From the NCBI GenBank assembly GCA_944332205.1, contig CALVJN010000001.1, forward strand, positions 1 to 64,000: DNA of 64,000 nucleotides, read 5' to 3'. The notes beneath the pieces are model-generated. The model had not been told where the DNA came from. It did no database searches and saw nothing but the letters and a program-made list of their open reading frames with translations. Shown piece by piece: positions 26,102 to 35,525 of the stretch. Both the position numbers and the translations under genes were made by a program. The DNA comes from an uncultured Bacilli bacterium. GTDB lineage: Bacteria; Bacillota_I; Bacilli_A; RF39; UBA660. The number at the start of each line of letters is the position of its first letter. The stretch's first letter is position 1.

Positions 26102-26785
26102 TTATATAAAATTATTCTCTGTTAATAACTTAATAAGATTATCTTTAGAAGTATAACCTTTTTTAAACATTTTAACTTCCCCACCTTGAACTAACATCAT
26201 TGTAGGAGTTGCAATTCCATCATCAATAAAACTTGAATAACTAGAATATAAATATTCTAAGTCATAATCTGTTAATTTATTTAAATTTAAATAATTAATA
26301 ATAATATTATATTCAGATAAAATTTCTTGTAAAACAACATCTTCAGCTTTTGAATATTCACAATCATTTCTGCCAATATATATAAATGATAAATTTTCAC
26401 CACTTAATAAATTCTTATATTCTTCAATAGATATATCAGAAAACATATTTTCTACTTCTGTATTAGATTCAATTTGGCAATTCTTTTTATAATAGGAAAT
26501 TTCTGAAGAAACATAAGAACCACCAAAAACTATTATTAAAACTAAAATTAAAATTATAAAATTTTTTATTTTATCATAAAAGTTTGAAACAATACCATCA
26601 TTATCATAATTAGATACATTAATTTTTGATAACAATAAATTATAAGCCTCCATTAATTCTACTATTTTTTTATATGCTTTAGCTTTTTTATATTTATTGT
26701 ATAAAAAATTATAATTATCTTCTATCTCTTTAATATCAGCATTGCTACTTACATTCAAAATTTCATAACAATCTTTTTTATTCAT
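26102..26785 (-). CDS. J-like domain / TM / thioredoxin-like fusion
   Basis: 227 residues. An N-terminal J-domain-like helical hairpin (about 4-52) reads CYEILNVSSNADIKEIEDNY and ends EAYNLLLSK, but the HPD tripeptide between helices is absent (NKYKK instead). One TM follows (about 74-95). The C-terminal thioredoxin-like domain (about 110-227) has GRNDCEYSKA, a CxxS rather than CxxC site at 142-145, and the cis-proline loop ATPTMM. The domain outside the membrane could still do monothiol chemistry. It is an unusual fusion, placed between the nuclease-like gene and the PH-like gene downstream of virD4. It may assist folding of secreted Cys-rich proteins; inference only. Confidence 0.68.
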   Translation of the reverse strand: MNKKDCYEILNVSSNADIKEIEDNYNFLYNKYKKAKAYKKIVELMEAYNLLLSKINVSNYDNDGIVSNFYDKIKNFIILILVLIIVFGGSYVSSEISYYKKNCQIESNTEVENMFSDISIEEYKNLLSGENLSFIYIGRNDCEYSKAEDVVLQEILSEYNIIINYLNLNKLTDYDLEYLYSSYSSFIDDGIATPTMMLVQGGEVKMFKKGYTSKDNLIKLLTENNFI

Positions 26786-26800
26786 ATTTTTTCTCCTATT

Positions 26801-27418
26801 CTACTGCATTTCTTCAATAATATTATCGATAAATTTTACAATTTTTTCTAATATTCCATTTATAAAATTTAGAATAGTGGAAAACAAATTTTCATTTTTT
26901 TGTAATTGACTATCGCTAACATTTGTATCAACTACGTTTTCTTTATACCATATACCTAATTCATTATTTTTAGCATAATCTTCAGCTGACAGTAATAAAT
27001 CACTATATTTATAATCATCAGATAAATATGCTATTTTTGAATATCCTATTTTCACTAAATTTTCTTGTAATAAAACGCCATCAACCCAAACCCATACTAA
27101 TTTTCTACCATATTTATCTTCTTTTTCACTATTATTCTCATATTCCAATTTTATATCTTTAGCATTTTTCAAAACATTACAAACATATTCACTTACTAAG
27201 CTACCATTTATCTCATCATTAACATCAGCAACTACTACAGAATTTGATTCAACTCCTATAAACTTTACTTTAATTTCATTATTTTCTAATATAAATCTTG
27301 CCGAATTACCATCAACGCACTTACTTAAAGTAACTGAAAACTGATTACTTTGATTATCTAACGCAAAAACGCTAAAAGGAAATACGAACCAAGCTAAAAT
27401 AAAAAAAGAAAATTTCAA
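26801..27418 (-). CDS. Secreted staphylococcal-nuclease-fold protein, likely catalytically altered
   Basis: 205 residues with a TTG start (27416-27418) and GAGGTGG 5 nt upstream. A signal peptide ends near FALDNQ. The SNase OB-fold (about 26-155) is recognisable by KCVDGN, EDKYGRKLVWVWVDGVLLQENLVKIG and ELGIWYKEN. Against staphylococcal nuclease, Arg87 is kept (YGR), but Asp21 becomes Asn (DGNS), Arg35 Lys, Asp40 Glu, Thr41 Ser and Glu43 Ser (VESNS), so calcium-dependent cleavage is doubtful. The C-terminus is an amphipathic helix. It lies 28 nt after virD4 in the same orientation. It could bind nucleic acid or act structurally in the secretion locus. Confidence 0.75.
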   Translation of the reverse strand: MKFSFFILAWFVFPFSVFALDNQSNQFSVTLSKCVDGNSARFILENNEIKVKFIGVESNSVVVADVNDEINGSLVSEYVCNVLKNAKDIKLEYENNSEKEDKYGRKLVWVWVDGVLLQENLVKIGYSKIAYLSDDYKYSDLLLSAEDYAKNNELGIWYKENVVDTNVSDSQLQKNENLFSTILNFINGILEKIVKFIDNIIEEMQ

Positions 27419-27445
27419 TTATACCACCTCACAAATAATTTTTAA

Positions 27446-29806
27446 TTAATCATCAAAAAAATCATCAAAAAACTTATCATCATCACTTAAATCTTCTAAT
27501 TTTAAAGATGTAGCTAATTTATTAGAAGCTTTTTCTTTAACATCATCTGATTTTATTTCATCTTTAGATACATTAACAGGATTTGTCTTATCAACATTTT
27601 TTATAACACTTATCTGGTCATTTTTCATGGTATTAATATTAGAAGATGTTAAATTTTCATTTGCGTTAATTTTATTAATATCATCAAACTCTTTATTTTT
27701 TAGTTTTTCATTTACTTTTCTTTCTATGTTGATTGATGAAAGATTTAAATCGTTTTTAGGTTTATAAACAATATCATTATCATCTAATAATTCGATGTTA
27801 TCATGTTTAAATTTACTAGTTGTTTCATTAACTTTATTATCATATATAGGTTTTTTAACAACATTAGTTGTCTCACTAATATGATTGTTACTTAAATTAT
27901 TAGAATTAGAATTTTTTGCAACGTTATTATCAACTTTTTCTTTTTTTTCAAAATTTATAAGTGCTTGTTGAACTTTTTTCATTAATTCATTTTCATCAAA
28001 TTTTGATCCTAAACCAGCTTTATCTCTAGAAAAATTTGTTGAAGATGTTGCATCATTTCCTGACATATTAGACATCATTTCTTTTATCTTTTGATTTTTT
28101 TTCTCCTTAACAAAATCTCTTATATCAAAAATTTTAACAGGGCGTTTTTCACGAACTGGATAATCAATCTTTCCAGAAACACAATTTCCCCAATTAATTT
28201 TAAAATCTGGCACAAATGAAGTTTTAAAAGGATTTTTTCGCAAACGCAAAATTATTTGATCAAACTGTTTCATTCTTTGCAAATCACTAATAGTTACAAG
28301 AGGAGTTGAAGCTGTTTTATCATCTTTTTTAGATTTTTTTTCACCACATAGTTTACTTATTTCTTCAAGAGCGGCCAACTCAGTGGAAATAAGATAAATA
28401 ATATTACCACAATTTCCTTTAATCGTTTCAGCATCATCTTTTCCATATACTTTATTAAGTTGTGCAAAATTTTGAATTATCATTGTAAATCTAATCTGAC
28501 GCGAACGTGCAGCAGTTATCATTGTTGTAACATCTTTAAGAGGTGGCATATTAGCAAATTCATCAAGTAAAAAATTAGTTCTAACAGGAAGTTTACCACC
28601 ACTAACTTGAGCGACATCAATTAGAGTTTCATATATTTGTTTTATAAGTATTGTTGCTAAAGAATGGTATGTCTTTTTCTCATCTTGAATTATTATAAAA
28701 ACAGCTGTTGGCACTTTACCAATAGATTCAAGCTCAAAGTCACTATAACTAAGCATCTCTGAAAGATTTTCACGAGATGCAAAAAGTTTAACTTTTTGTT
28801 TGAATACTGATATTATCCCCCCCTTTGTTTCACTTGGCGCCATAACAGTACCACTAGCATTTACATATGCAGCACTACTAGGATCCTTGTAATTAAAATA
28901 TTCTTTTATATAAGTAGAACCGCCAAATTTATCTTCACCAACAGTTGCTGTCATATTAATACTATTAATATTAATCTTGTCTTCTTCAGTATCTTCAAAC
29001 ATAGCTAAAGCAATACCAGCGAAATAATCGGCAGCTGTTTTTTCCCAAAATGGATCACTATTAGCTGAATTTTCTTCATACAAAATATTAAGTGCTAAAT
29101 CATCTAATAGTTCTATTGCTTTATCCTGATTACCATTTTTATATAATTTGTATGGTAATGATAGTGGATTCCAAGCATTACCATTTTGTGGATTACGGAA
29201 ATTTAAAACAATTAAATTATATCCTTTCTTCTTTAATAAATCACCGGTTTTTTCATAAATTTCACCTTTTGGATCAGTACAAATAATAGATTCACCTTTT
29301 TTTGCTAAAATTTTTACACTAGGTAAAATTGTATTTACAGTTTTACCACTACCAGTAGCACCTATAACTAAATTGTGATACTCACCATTATCTACCCATA
29401 ATTCATGCCCATTACTTATTAATGGAATACCAGCATATTCAGAAGTAGAATCAGATGCTAAAACACGTTTTATATTATTATCATTTTTTATACTTTTAAC
29501 ACTAGACCAGTTACTATAACCATTAGAATTCTTTGAATTAAAACCAATTCCAAAGCCACTTTCCCATTCAAAAAAATACGAACTTACACTAAAAAACAAA
29601 CCACCTAGAGCTAATAAATAAAATACTAAAGTAAACACCAAATAATCCTCAGAAAAAGCCTTTAATGGATTTAAACCATAAAAAGTTCCTTGACTTGCTA
29701 ATTGTGGTAAATTAAGAACTCCTAAAGCAACTATATATAATAAAAATATAGCAAAGAAAATAAATATTAAAATATCTTTAGAAGTAGCAACAATACGAAA
29801 TTTCAT
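27446..29806 (-). CDS. virD4: VirD4/TraG-type T4SS coupling protein
   Basis: 786-residue coupling ATPase. Two N-terminal TM helices (about 11-30 and 55-76) are followed by Walker A GATGSGKT (149-156), then IICTDPKGEIYEKTG, the usual TraG/VirD4 motif, and Walker B NFLLDEFANMP near 403-413. RQIRFTMIIQNFAQL completes the core. It recruits substrates to a type IV secretion channel. The last about 200 residues form a low-complexity Asn/Lys/Asp-rich tail ending in acidic SDDDKFFDDFFDD, likely disordered and perhaps a docking element. It lies downstream of the VirB6-VirB3-VirB4-hydrolase set. No relaxase is in the window, so a protein rather than DNA substrate is plausible. Confidence 0.92.
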   Translation of the reverse strand: MKFRIVATSKDILIFIFFAIFLLYIVALGVLNLPQLASQGTFYGLNPLKAFSEDYLVFTLVFYLLALGGLFFSVSSYFFEWESGFGIGFNSKNSNGYSNWSSVKSIKNDNNIKRVLASDSTSEYAGIPLISNGHELWVDNGEYHNLVIGATGSGKTVNTILPSVKILAKKGESIICTDPKGEIYEKTGDLLKKKGYNLIVLNFRNPQNGNAWNPLSLPYKLYKNGNQDKAIELLDDLALNILYEENSANSDPFWEKTAADYFAGIALAMFEDTEEDKININSINMTATVGEDKFGGSTYIKEYFNYKDPSSAAYVNASGTVMAPSETKGGIISVFKQKVKLFASRENLSEMLSYSDFELESIGKVPTAVFIIIQDEKKTYHSLATILIKQIYETLIDVAQVSGGKLPVRTNFLLDEFANMPPLKDVTTMITAARSRQIRFTMIIQNFAQLNKVYGKDDAETIKGNCGNIIYLISTELAALEEISKLCGEKKSKKDDKTASTPLVTISDLQRMKQFDQIILRLRKNPFKTSFVPDFKINWGNCVSGKIDYPVREKRPVKIFDIRDFVKEKKNQKIKEMMSNMSGNDATSSTNFSRDKAGLGSKFDENELMKKVQQALINFEKKEKVDNNVAKNSNSNNLSNNHISETTNVVKKPIYDNKVNETTSKFKHDNIELLDDNDIVYKPKNDLNLSSINIERKVNEKLKNKEFDDINKINANENLTSSNINTMKNDQISVIKNVDKTNPVNVSKDEIKSDDVKEKASNKLATSLKLEDLSDDDKFFDDFFDD

Positions 29807-29874
29807 TGATAAATCACATCCTTAATTCAAATAAAATAATATCATAAAACAAACAAAAAAGGCAATAAATATAA

Positions 29875-30612
29875 CTATATAACATTATTCTTTTTTTTCA
29901 TATTAACTAATTTAACAATAATAACTAACCCAATAATTAAAACTACTCCACAACATAATAATACAACATTCCAAGGTGTACTGCTCACAGTAGGTCTTAT
30001 TGATGTTGTATCTAAAACAATATACAAATTTTCAGATAGTATAGTATCTTTAGTTATAGTCCATTCGTATACACCATTACCCTTATCTTGAGCATTAGTT
30101 GCTATTGGATAAAAAATACTACTAACTGTTACATTAATTTCATCTAATTCATCGTAGCCATTAAAAAAATCTAAATCACTACTACCTGATATTGTTAAAT
30201 ATCTACCATCGTATGTTGATGAAAAGTTGGGTATTAAATCATTAGGTATTGTTGCATTAACATAATCATTAAATTTAAAAGAAGAAGATAATTTAAATCC
30301 AACATTTTCATCATCATTAATATATTCGGAATGATACACATCACAACTATTATTATCTGTAACTTGACAACTAGTATCCATATCACCATACATATTATAA
30401 TAATTTGTATAAATTTTATTAGAATTACCATATTCCATAGCATAATCATTAAAAGTCATTCCTAAATCGTCGCTTTTATTAGTTAACGTATCTTTGTTAG
30501 CAAAAACAAAAAATTCTTCATGTATAATACCATCTAAGACTTCAATTTTATAATTGGCTCTACAACCCGTAAAAAGAAATAGAAAAATAAATATTAAAAA
30601 CTTTTTTTTCAA
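29875..30612 (-). CDS. Lipoprotein with C-terminal TM, T4SS-locus accessory
   Basis: 245 residues. The start is TTG (30610-30612) with AGGAGG 6 nt upstream. A lipobox ends FTGC near residue 17. A beta-rich extracellular domain (about 20-205) is followed by a C-terminal TM (about 214-235) and a lysine-rich cytoplasmic tail, so both ends are membrane-tethered. Two cysteines in CQVTDNNSCDVYH may pair. No family recognised. It is 18 nt downstream of the SpoIID-NlpC/P60 gene, and its position suggests a periplasm-side scaffold of the secretion machine. Confidence 0.65.
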   Translation of the reverse strand: MKKKFLIFIFLFLFTGCRANYKIEVLDGIIHEEFFVFANKDTLTNKSDDLGMTFNDYAMEYGNSNKIYTNYYNMYGDMDTSCQVTDNNSCDVYHSEYINDDENVGFKLSSSFKFNDYVNATIPNDLIPNFSSTYDGRYLTISGSSDLDFFNGYDELDEINVTVSSIFYPIATNAQDKGNGVYEWTITKDTILSENLYIVLDTTSIRPTVSSTPWNVVLLCCGVVLIIGLVIIVKLVNMKKKNNVI

Positions 30613-30629
30613 ATTTTACCTCCTATTAT

Positions 30630-33600
30630 CTACCAACTTAAATTATTTCTATTTTCAGAATTAGAGTAAAAATCATCTAACAAAAGTATTACATAATTAT
30701 GACTACCAGACTTTAATTCTTTATAACTAATAGCTCTACTTTTTCTACCATTTTCAGCAATCCAAATAGCAGAATCTTCTATTCCAACAATAACCATTAC
30801 ATGATTAGAACCACCATTAACATCAGAATAAAGAACATCACCAGGCTTTATAAGAGAAAAAACTCTATCTATGCTTACTGATGACAACTTAGTACTATCG
30901 TTATATAATCCCAAAAGTTGATTTCTATAGTCCTCGCTCAACTCTCCTATTGTTATACTAGGCTCGGTATAAAAACTAGAACCAGTAACAAATACTCTAA
31001 TAGCACCAGGGAAATAATTTTCATCTTTTCTATTGTTAACACCAGCCATTCCAGTAGCATAGGTCGACCCTTTATCGCATAAGTTCATTCCACCATTACA
31101 CATAGACCATCTAACAAAATTAGCACAATTAAGTCCCAATCTACATTTACTACCTTGACATCCAGTAGCACTTTCATGATATTCTCCCCATCTACTATTA
31201 ACACCTAACTTATTAGTTATATCCGAATTATATTCTGACCCAATCCAACCACCACGATGATCATATGGATAGGTATATCCTCCAGTCATTTCCATCGTAC
31301 ATTCCAATAATCCTATTGCTGCTTCAACTACACCTTCTCTTGTACCACTACCAGCAGCATTTACTCGTTGAGCAATACAACCATTTAAACAACCAATACT
31401 ATAACCATTTCTACTCAAAGCCTCTGTAAGTGGCTCATTAAGTGGATTACCACTAATTTTCTTTGTATAATTAGAATCAGTAATATCAAAACTAACTCCA
31501 CAAGAATCAACCGAAACAGAAGAACCTCCTTGTACAAACGATGCGTTTTGACATTCTCCATCCTCTAATGAAGAAGAAAGTCTTCTTATACTAACATCGT
31601 CATAAAAAAGTTTAATTAATGATTCCCAATCGTATTCAAAACCTTCAAAATACTTTAGGCCATATTGACTAGCTCCTCTTCCATGACCACCACTAGGTTT
31701 ATATGACCAACCATATTCTGTTTGTCCAAAAAAATTAGTTCTAGTATACCCCTTATAAGTCCAACAAGAAGCCAAAGTAGCTTGACTTGGATATCCTGCT
31801 GGGGAAGTTGGTGCAACAGTAGAGGATGTAGTAAATCTAACCTTATCACCATTAAATAAAGTATCAGCTGGACGACTATTATTATTTTGAAAACAAGGAC
31901 ATTCTAAATATCTATCAGAAATAGAAAAACTTTTACCTGTCTTATTAACATAAGCCTCAGGATTAATAGGTAAATTATTTTGACCATCAGGTAAATAATA
32001 GAAACCATTTTTTAAAGTATTTGCAACAGGACAAAAAGCATCATACTCTGTCATTAAAATAGAAGTTAGTCCATATTTTGTAACAACTAATCCTTTAGTT
32101 TGCTCTACTGCTTCAGCAATTTTTGGATGTTTATCTGGAGAATAACTTGAATTATAATTTTGATTATTAGAACTGTTTTCAATAACACCTGAACCATCTT
32201 TTCCAACTATGGATATAGCATAACTTCTAGCCAAAACTGCAAATGCCTTAAGTGATTCCAAATCACCACTACTATATTCTGCTAATAAAACCCCACCTAA
32301 ATACTGATCCTCAAAATTTACTTCTTGAACAGAACCACTATTTGGATCTCTAACTTTTATGGTTTCAATTGTACTTTCTAAAAGACCAAAACCATTACAA
32401 TCTTTTCTAATTGATTCATAATAAGAATAAATATAATTTGCTGTATCTAATATAGTAGAAAGATTTAACTCATAATTCTGATCATCCGTAAAATCAGAAT
32501 TTATACTTAAATAATCCTTCATATATATATGTATAAAGCCACCATTATTAACTAAGTTCCAAAAATAAACTCCTCCTGTATTAGGATCTTTAACGTATGT
32601 TCTTTCATGATTAGCATTTATACTAGTATAATAAATTCCCTGTTCTTTTGAAAGAACATACACAGTGGGAATAGAAGATTCACCAATAGGAACATCATTA
32701 ATACACTTTGCATTAGTCTCAGCTTCAGCAACATTTCTAAAGCCCTTAAACCAATTTACAGGGTTAAAAATTGCCCAAAAATTAAATTCATTTACTTCTA
32801 AATCATTCATAGCATATTGTTCCATTGTATCTTCTTCACCACAATCAACTTTAATATAAGAGCTAGGATTAACATATGTTAATATTTGTGCTTTTGCAAG
32901 ATATTCGGCTTGATCACCCCATAATGATAAGAATTCTTCCCAAGTATACGATTTCCCTTCCAAATAATAGCATTCCAACTCACCACACGAATTATCAGGA
33001 ATTGGAACAATATTACCATTTTCAATAGGAGCTATCAAAGTAGCAAGAATCAAAAATCTATCAATATCTACTTTATATTTATTACTAATTTTAGTAGATG
33101 CTTGTTCAATTTTTTGATATATTCCAGGATATTTTACAAAAATATTTGGATTTATCAAATCATTATCTGGAAACTCTTCCGTATCAATTGAACCATTATT
33201 TTCGTTACTATATATTTGTGAATCTGCATTTTTGAAAATAGCAATAATTATAATTATAAGAAACAATATAGATAAAAAACCAATACCAAAATGAAGAAAA
33301 AATTTAAACATTTTTTGCCGTGCTTTAATTGTTTGAGCAACTTTTATTAAACCTTTAGTACTTCCACCAGCTTCTATATATTTATCTAATAATTCGTCAC
33401 CTTTTTCAGTTTTAAGCATCTGATTTGCAATTTCACCTGTACCGGGAGAAACAGCATTTAATCCAGTACGAATTTCTCTTCGTGCTGAATCTTTTTTCTC
33501 TTGAAGTCTCATTTTTTCTAATGCAGCTCTAATTTTACTATCATTATTTTTTAATATACTATTTAGACTTCTAAATTTATTAAAATCATTATTCGATTTT

Positions 33601-33635
33601 TTTAAATTTTTAGAACTATTATTTCTTTTATCCAT
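30630..33635 (-). CDS. SpoIID - NlpC/P60 bifunctional wall hydrolase of the T4SS locus
   Basis: 1,001 residues. A basic cytoplasmic N-region (1-110) precedes one TM (about 111-134) and a large extracellular part. A SpoIID-like domain (about 440-690) has YLGGVLLAEYSSGDLESLKA, with Glu453 at the position of the catalytic glutamate of SpoIID, and GGHGRGASQYG (649-659). A C-terminal NlpC/P60-like domain (about 755-990) has the catalytic Cys in LNCANFVRW (Cys837) and His in GGSNHVMVIVG (His945). Gram-positive conjugation systems use a TM-anchored two-domain hydrolase (VirB1/CwlT type) to open the wall. Here the glycan-cleaving part appears to be SpoIID instead of a lysozyme or SLT domain. Many extra cysteines suggest disulfides. 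Confidence 0.85.
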   Translation of the reverse strand: MDKRNNSSKNLKKSNNDFNKFRSLNSILKNNDSKIRAALEKMRLQEKKDSARREIRTGLNAVSPGTGEIANQMLKTEKGDELLDKYIEAGGSTKGLIKVAQTIKARQKMFKFFLHFGIGFLSILFLIIIIIAIFKNADSQIYSNENNGSIDTEEFPDNDLINPNIFVKYPGIYQKIEQASTKISNKYKVDIDRFLILATLIAPIENGNIVPIPDNSCGELECYYLEGKSYTWEEFLSLWGDQAEYLAKAQILTYVNPSSYIKVDCGEEDTMEQYAMNDLEVNEFNFWAIFNPVNWFKGFRNVAEAETNAKCINDVPIGESSIPTVYVLSKEQGIYYTSINANHERTYVKDPNTGGVYFWNLVNNGGFIHIYMKDYLSINSDFTDDQNYELNLSTILDTANYIYSYYESIRKDCNGFGLLESTIETIKVRDPNSGSVQEVNFEDQYLGGVLLAEYSSGDLESLKAFAVLARSYAISIVGKDGSGVIENSSNNQNYNSSYSPDKHPKIAEAVEQTKGLVVTKYGLTSILMTEYDAFCPVANTLKNGFYYLPDGQNNLPINPEAYVNKTGKSFSISDRYLECPCFQNNNSRPADTLFNGDKVRFTTSSTVAPTSPAGYPSQATLASCWTYKGYTRTNFFGQTEYGWSYKPSGGHGRGASQYGLKYFEGFEYDWESLIKLFYDDVSIRRLSSSLEDGECQNASFVQGGSSVSVDSCGVSFDITDSNYTKKISGNPLNEPLTEALSRNGYSIGCLNGCIAQRVNAAGSGTREGVVEAAIGLLECTMEMTGGYTYPYDHRGGWIGSEYNSDITNKLGVNSRWGEYHESATGCQGSKCRLGLNCANFVRWSMCNGGMNLCDKGSTYATGMAGVNNRKDENYFPGAIRVFVTGSSFYTEPSITIGELSEDYRNQLLGLYNDSTKLSSVSIDRVFSLIKPGDVLYSDVNGGSNHVMVIVGIEDSAIWIAENGRKSRAISYKELKSGSHNYVILLLDDFYSNSENRNNLSW

Positions 33636-33699
33636 AATCTCACCACCAATCTATATACAAAATAAAGTTGAAATTTTAGATTATTAGATTATGTTAAAT

Positions 33700-33735
33700 A
33701 TAAAAAATATAAATTAGTAAATTTATATTTTTTAT
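33700..33735 (-). terminator. AT-only hairpin at the end of virB4 (possible attenuator)
   Basis: A 16-bp perfect palindrome (33700-33715 with 33720-33735, loop AGTA) made only of A-T pairs overlaps the virB4 stop codon, with a T-rich arm on the minus strand. It may partly terminate before the wall-hydrolase gene. Without G-C pairs it would be weak. Confidence 0.4.
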
Positions 33736-35525
33736 AATCCACCTCCACTACCAAATGAAGACAATTCATCAGAAGAAACTATTATGTTTATTCGCATTCT
33801 TCTATTACCACAAACGAATAAGGCTTCACCCTGTGAATATTGTTTAATACTTTCCTTTTCATTATCATTAAGATCAATAAGTAAGCTTAAATCTTCAGTA
33901 GCTTGTTTTTTTAAACCCATAATTAAATAATAAGAGGCATTATCAAAAATTGCCTTTCCCTGCATTAAAACACCTGGCGCAGCAAAGTCACTTGGCTGTT
34001 GAGTAATTATAATAGAACCAGTATTATATTTTCTAGCTCGTCGTTGAACTTGAGCTAAAAAATCTGCACCTAAAGTATTATTATTTCCCAATAATACATG
34101 GGCTTCATCGACCATCAATATAGTATCAACAGTTTTATCAAGGCAAAGTCCCCATGCATATTTTAAAATATTAAAAAACAAAGCATTTTTAATATTTTCT
34201 TCTGCGTTCATAAGCTCTTTAATATTAAAAGTAATAAAATCACTCTCATGCGTTATAGTTGTATGACCATCAAAATAATATTTTAAATCTTTTGTAAGTG
34301 GTCTTATTTTTAATTCTAAACGTTCCATGATATCTCTTTCGTGAGTATGATCTGTCATTGACAATAATATTGCTTTTATAGTTTCATAAACATCAGAAAA
34401 TGTAGGATAATCAGCTGCAGTAAAACTATAAAAATCTTTATCGAAATCAATCCCAAATCTTCTATATGTATCCTGAACAATTTCACTAAATAAAGTTAAA
34501 ACATCTTCTTCTATTGATGGATCATAATATTTCATAAAAGCCTTTAAAAATTGAAGAGTTCTGGTTAATACAGTATAACCTAATCCTTGCTTTATTTCTT
34601 CTTCATCTGCATCAATTACTATTTGTAAAGGATTAATCATACCAAATTCTCCACCCTTACCTAAATCAATAGTATCGCCACCAAAAGTTTTAGTCATCTC
34701 TTCAAGTTCATTTTCCGGATCAATTGCAACTATTTGACAACCATTTCTAATATGATTTCTAAGTAAAAGTTTAGCTGCTGTAGATTTTCCACTTCCAGAA
34801 GTACCTAATAAAATAAGATTAGCATTATTTCTATTATTTTCTTTTTTTATCTTATACAAAAATTGATTAAATAAGATTACACCACCAGAAAAATCTACCC
34901 CTAATAAAGCAGAATATCCAGGATCTTTTACACTATCGAAAATAAAAGGATACATAGCAGCAATAGTTACAGAAGGTATAGGAGTACCAATTCGATCTTC
35001 AATATCTTGCTTTGGAAAAACCGGAATAATTGATTTTAAAACTTTTTCTTGTTCAAATCTAAGTGAAACTCCTTTCATCTCCATTGCATCCAAATAACTT
35101 TTCACATTAGTTTTTCTTAATTCTAACTCTTCTCTAGTATCTGCCGTTATCATAACATGCATCTGAAAATCAAATATTTTTGCTTGACTTCCTGCTAGCA
35201 TAGTAACAAAAGATTCCAAAGATTCATAATCCATTCTTATTCTCTCTTGCATAGTTCTGTCACGTTCTTCTTGATATTTTATCTTTAAATCTGCAATTTG
35301 TTTGTTAAGCATTTTAGAAACTATTGAAAATGGTAATGGTAAATGTTTAATAACTATTTTTATACCAGGCATACTAGTTAAATTAGATAGATAACCTGGT
35401 GAAATAAATTTAGGAAAAGATACCACCGTTAAAATCGTAGCATATTTATCACTAATAAAAAAATCACTTGGATAAAACTGCAATCCCTTTGGTGCAATTT
35501 GCGATTTAAAATTTAATGAGCTCAT
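33732..35525 (-). CDS. virB4: VirB4-type T4SS ATPase (C-terminal/ATPase part)
   Basis: 597 residues. Walker A GTSGSGKST is at 241-249, the following ATP-site region is IVAIDPENELEEM, and Walker B is ILMVDEAHVLLGN near 465-477. The C-terminal GSIIITQQPSDF is typical of VirB4/TraC. The start aligns with the segment that follows the N-terminal domain of the about 800-residue VirB4 proteins in Bacillota elements (SDFFISDKYATILTVVSFP). The missing N-domain is encoded by the preceding gene, with an ATGA stop/start overlap. It energises assembly of the secretion channel at the membrane. Confidence 0.9.
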   Translation of the reverse strand: MSSLNFKSQIAPKGLQFYPSDFFISDKYATILTVVSFPKFISPGYLSNLTSMPGIKIVIKHLPLPFSIVSKMLNKQIADLKIKYQEERDRTMQERIRMDYESLESFVTMLAGSQAKIFDFQMHVMITADTREELELRKTNVKSYLDAMEMKGVSLRFEQEKVLKSIIPVFPKQDIEDRIGTPIPSVTIAAMYPFIFDSVKDPGYSALLGVDFSGGVILFNQFLYKIKKENNRNNANLILLGTSGSGKSTAAKLLLRNHIRNGCQIVAIDPENELEEMTKTFGGDTIDLGKGGEFGMINPLQIVIDADEEEIKQGLGYTVLTRTLQFLKAFMKYYDPSIEEDVLTLFSEIVQDTYRRFGIDFDKDFYSFTAADYPTFSDVYETIKAILLSMTDHTHERDIMERLELKIRPLTKDLKYYFDGHTTITHESDFITFNIKELMNAEENIKNALFFNILKYAWGLCLDKTVDTILMVDEAHVLLGNNNTLGADFLAQVQRRARKYNTGSIIITQQPSDFAAPGVLMQGKAIFDNASYYLIMGLKKQATEDLSLLIDLNDNEKESIKQYSQGEALFVCGNRRMRINIIVSSDELSSFGSGGGL

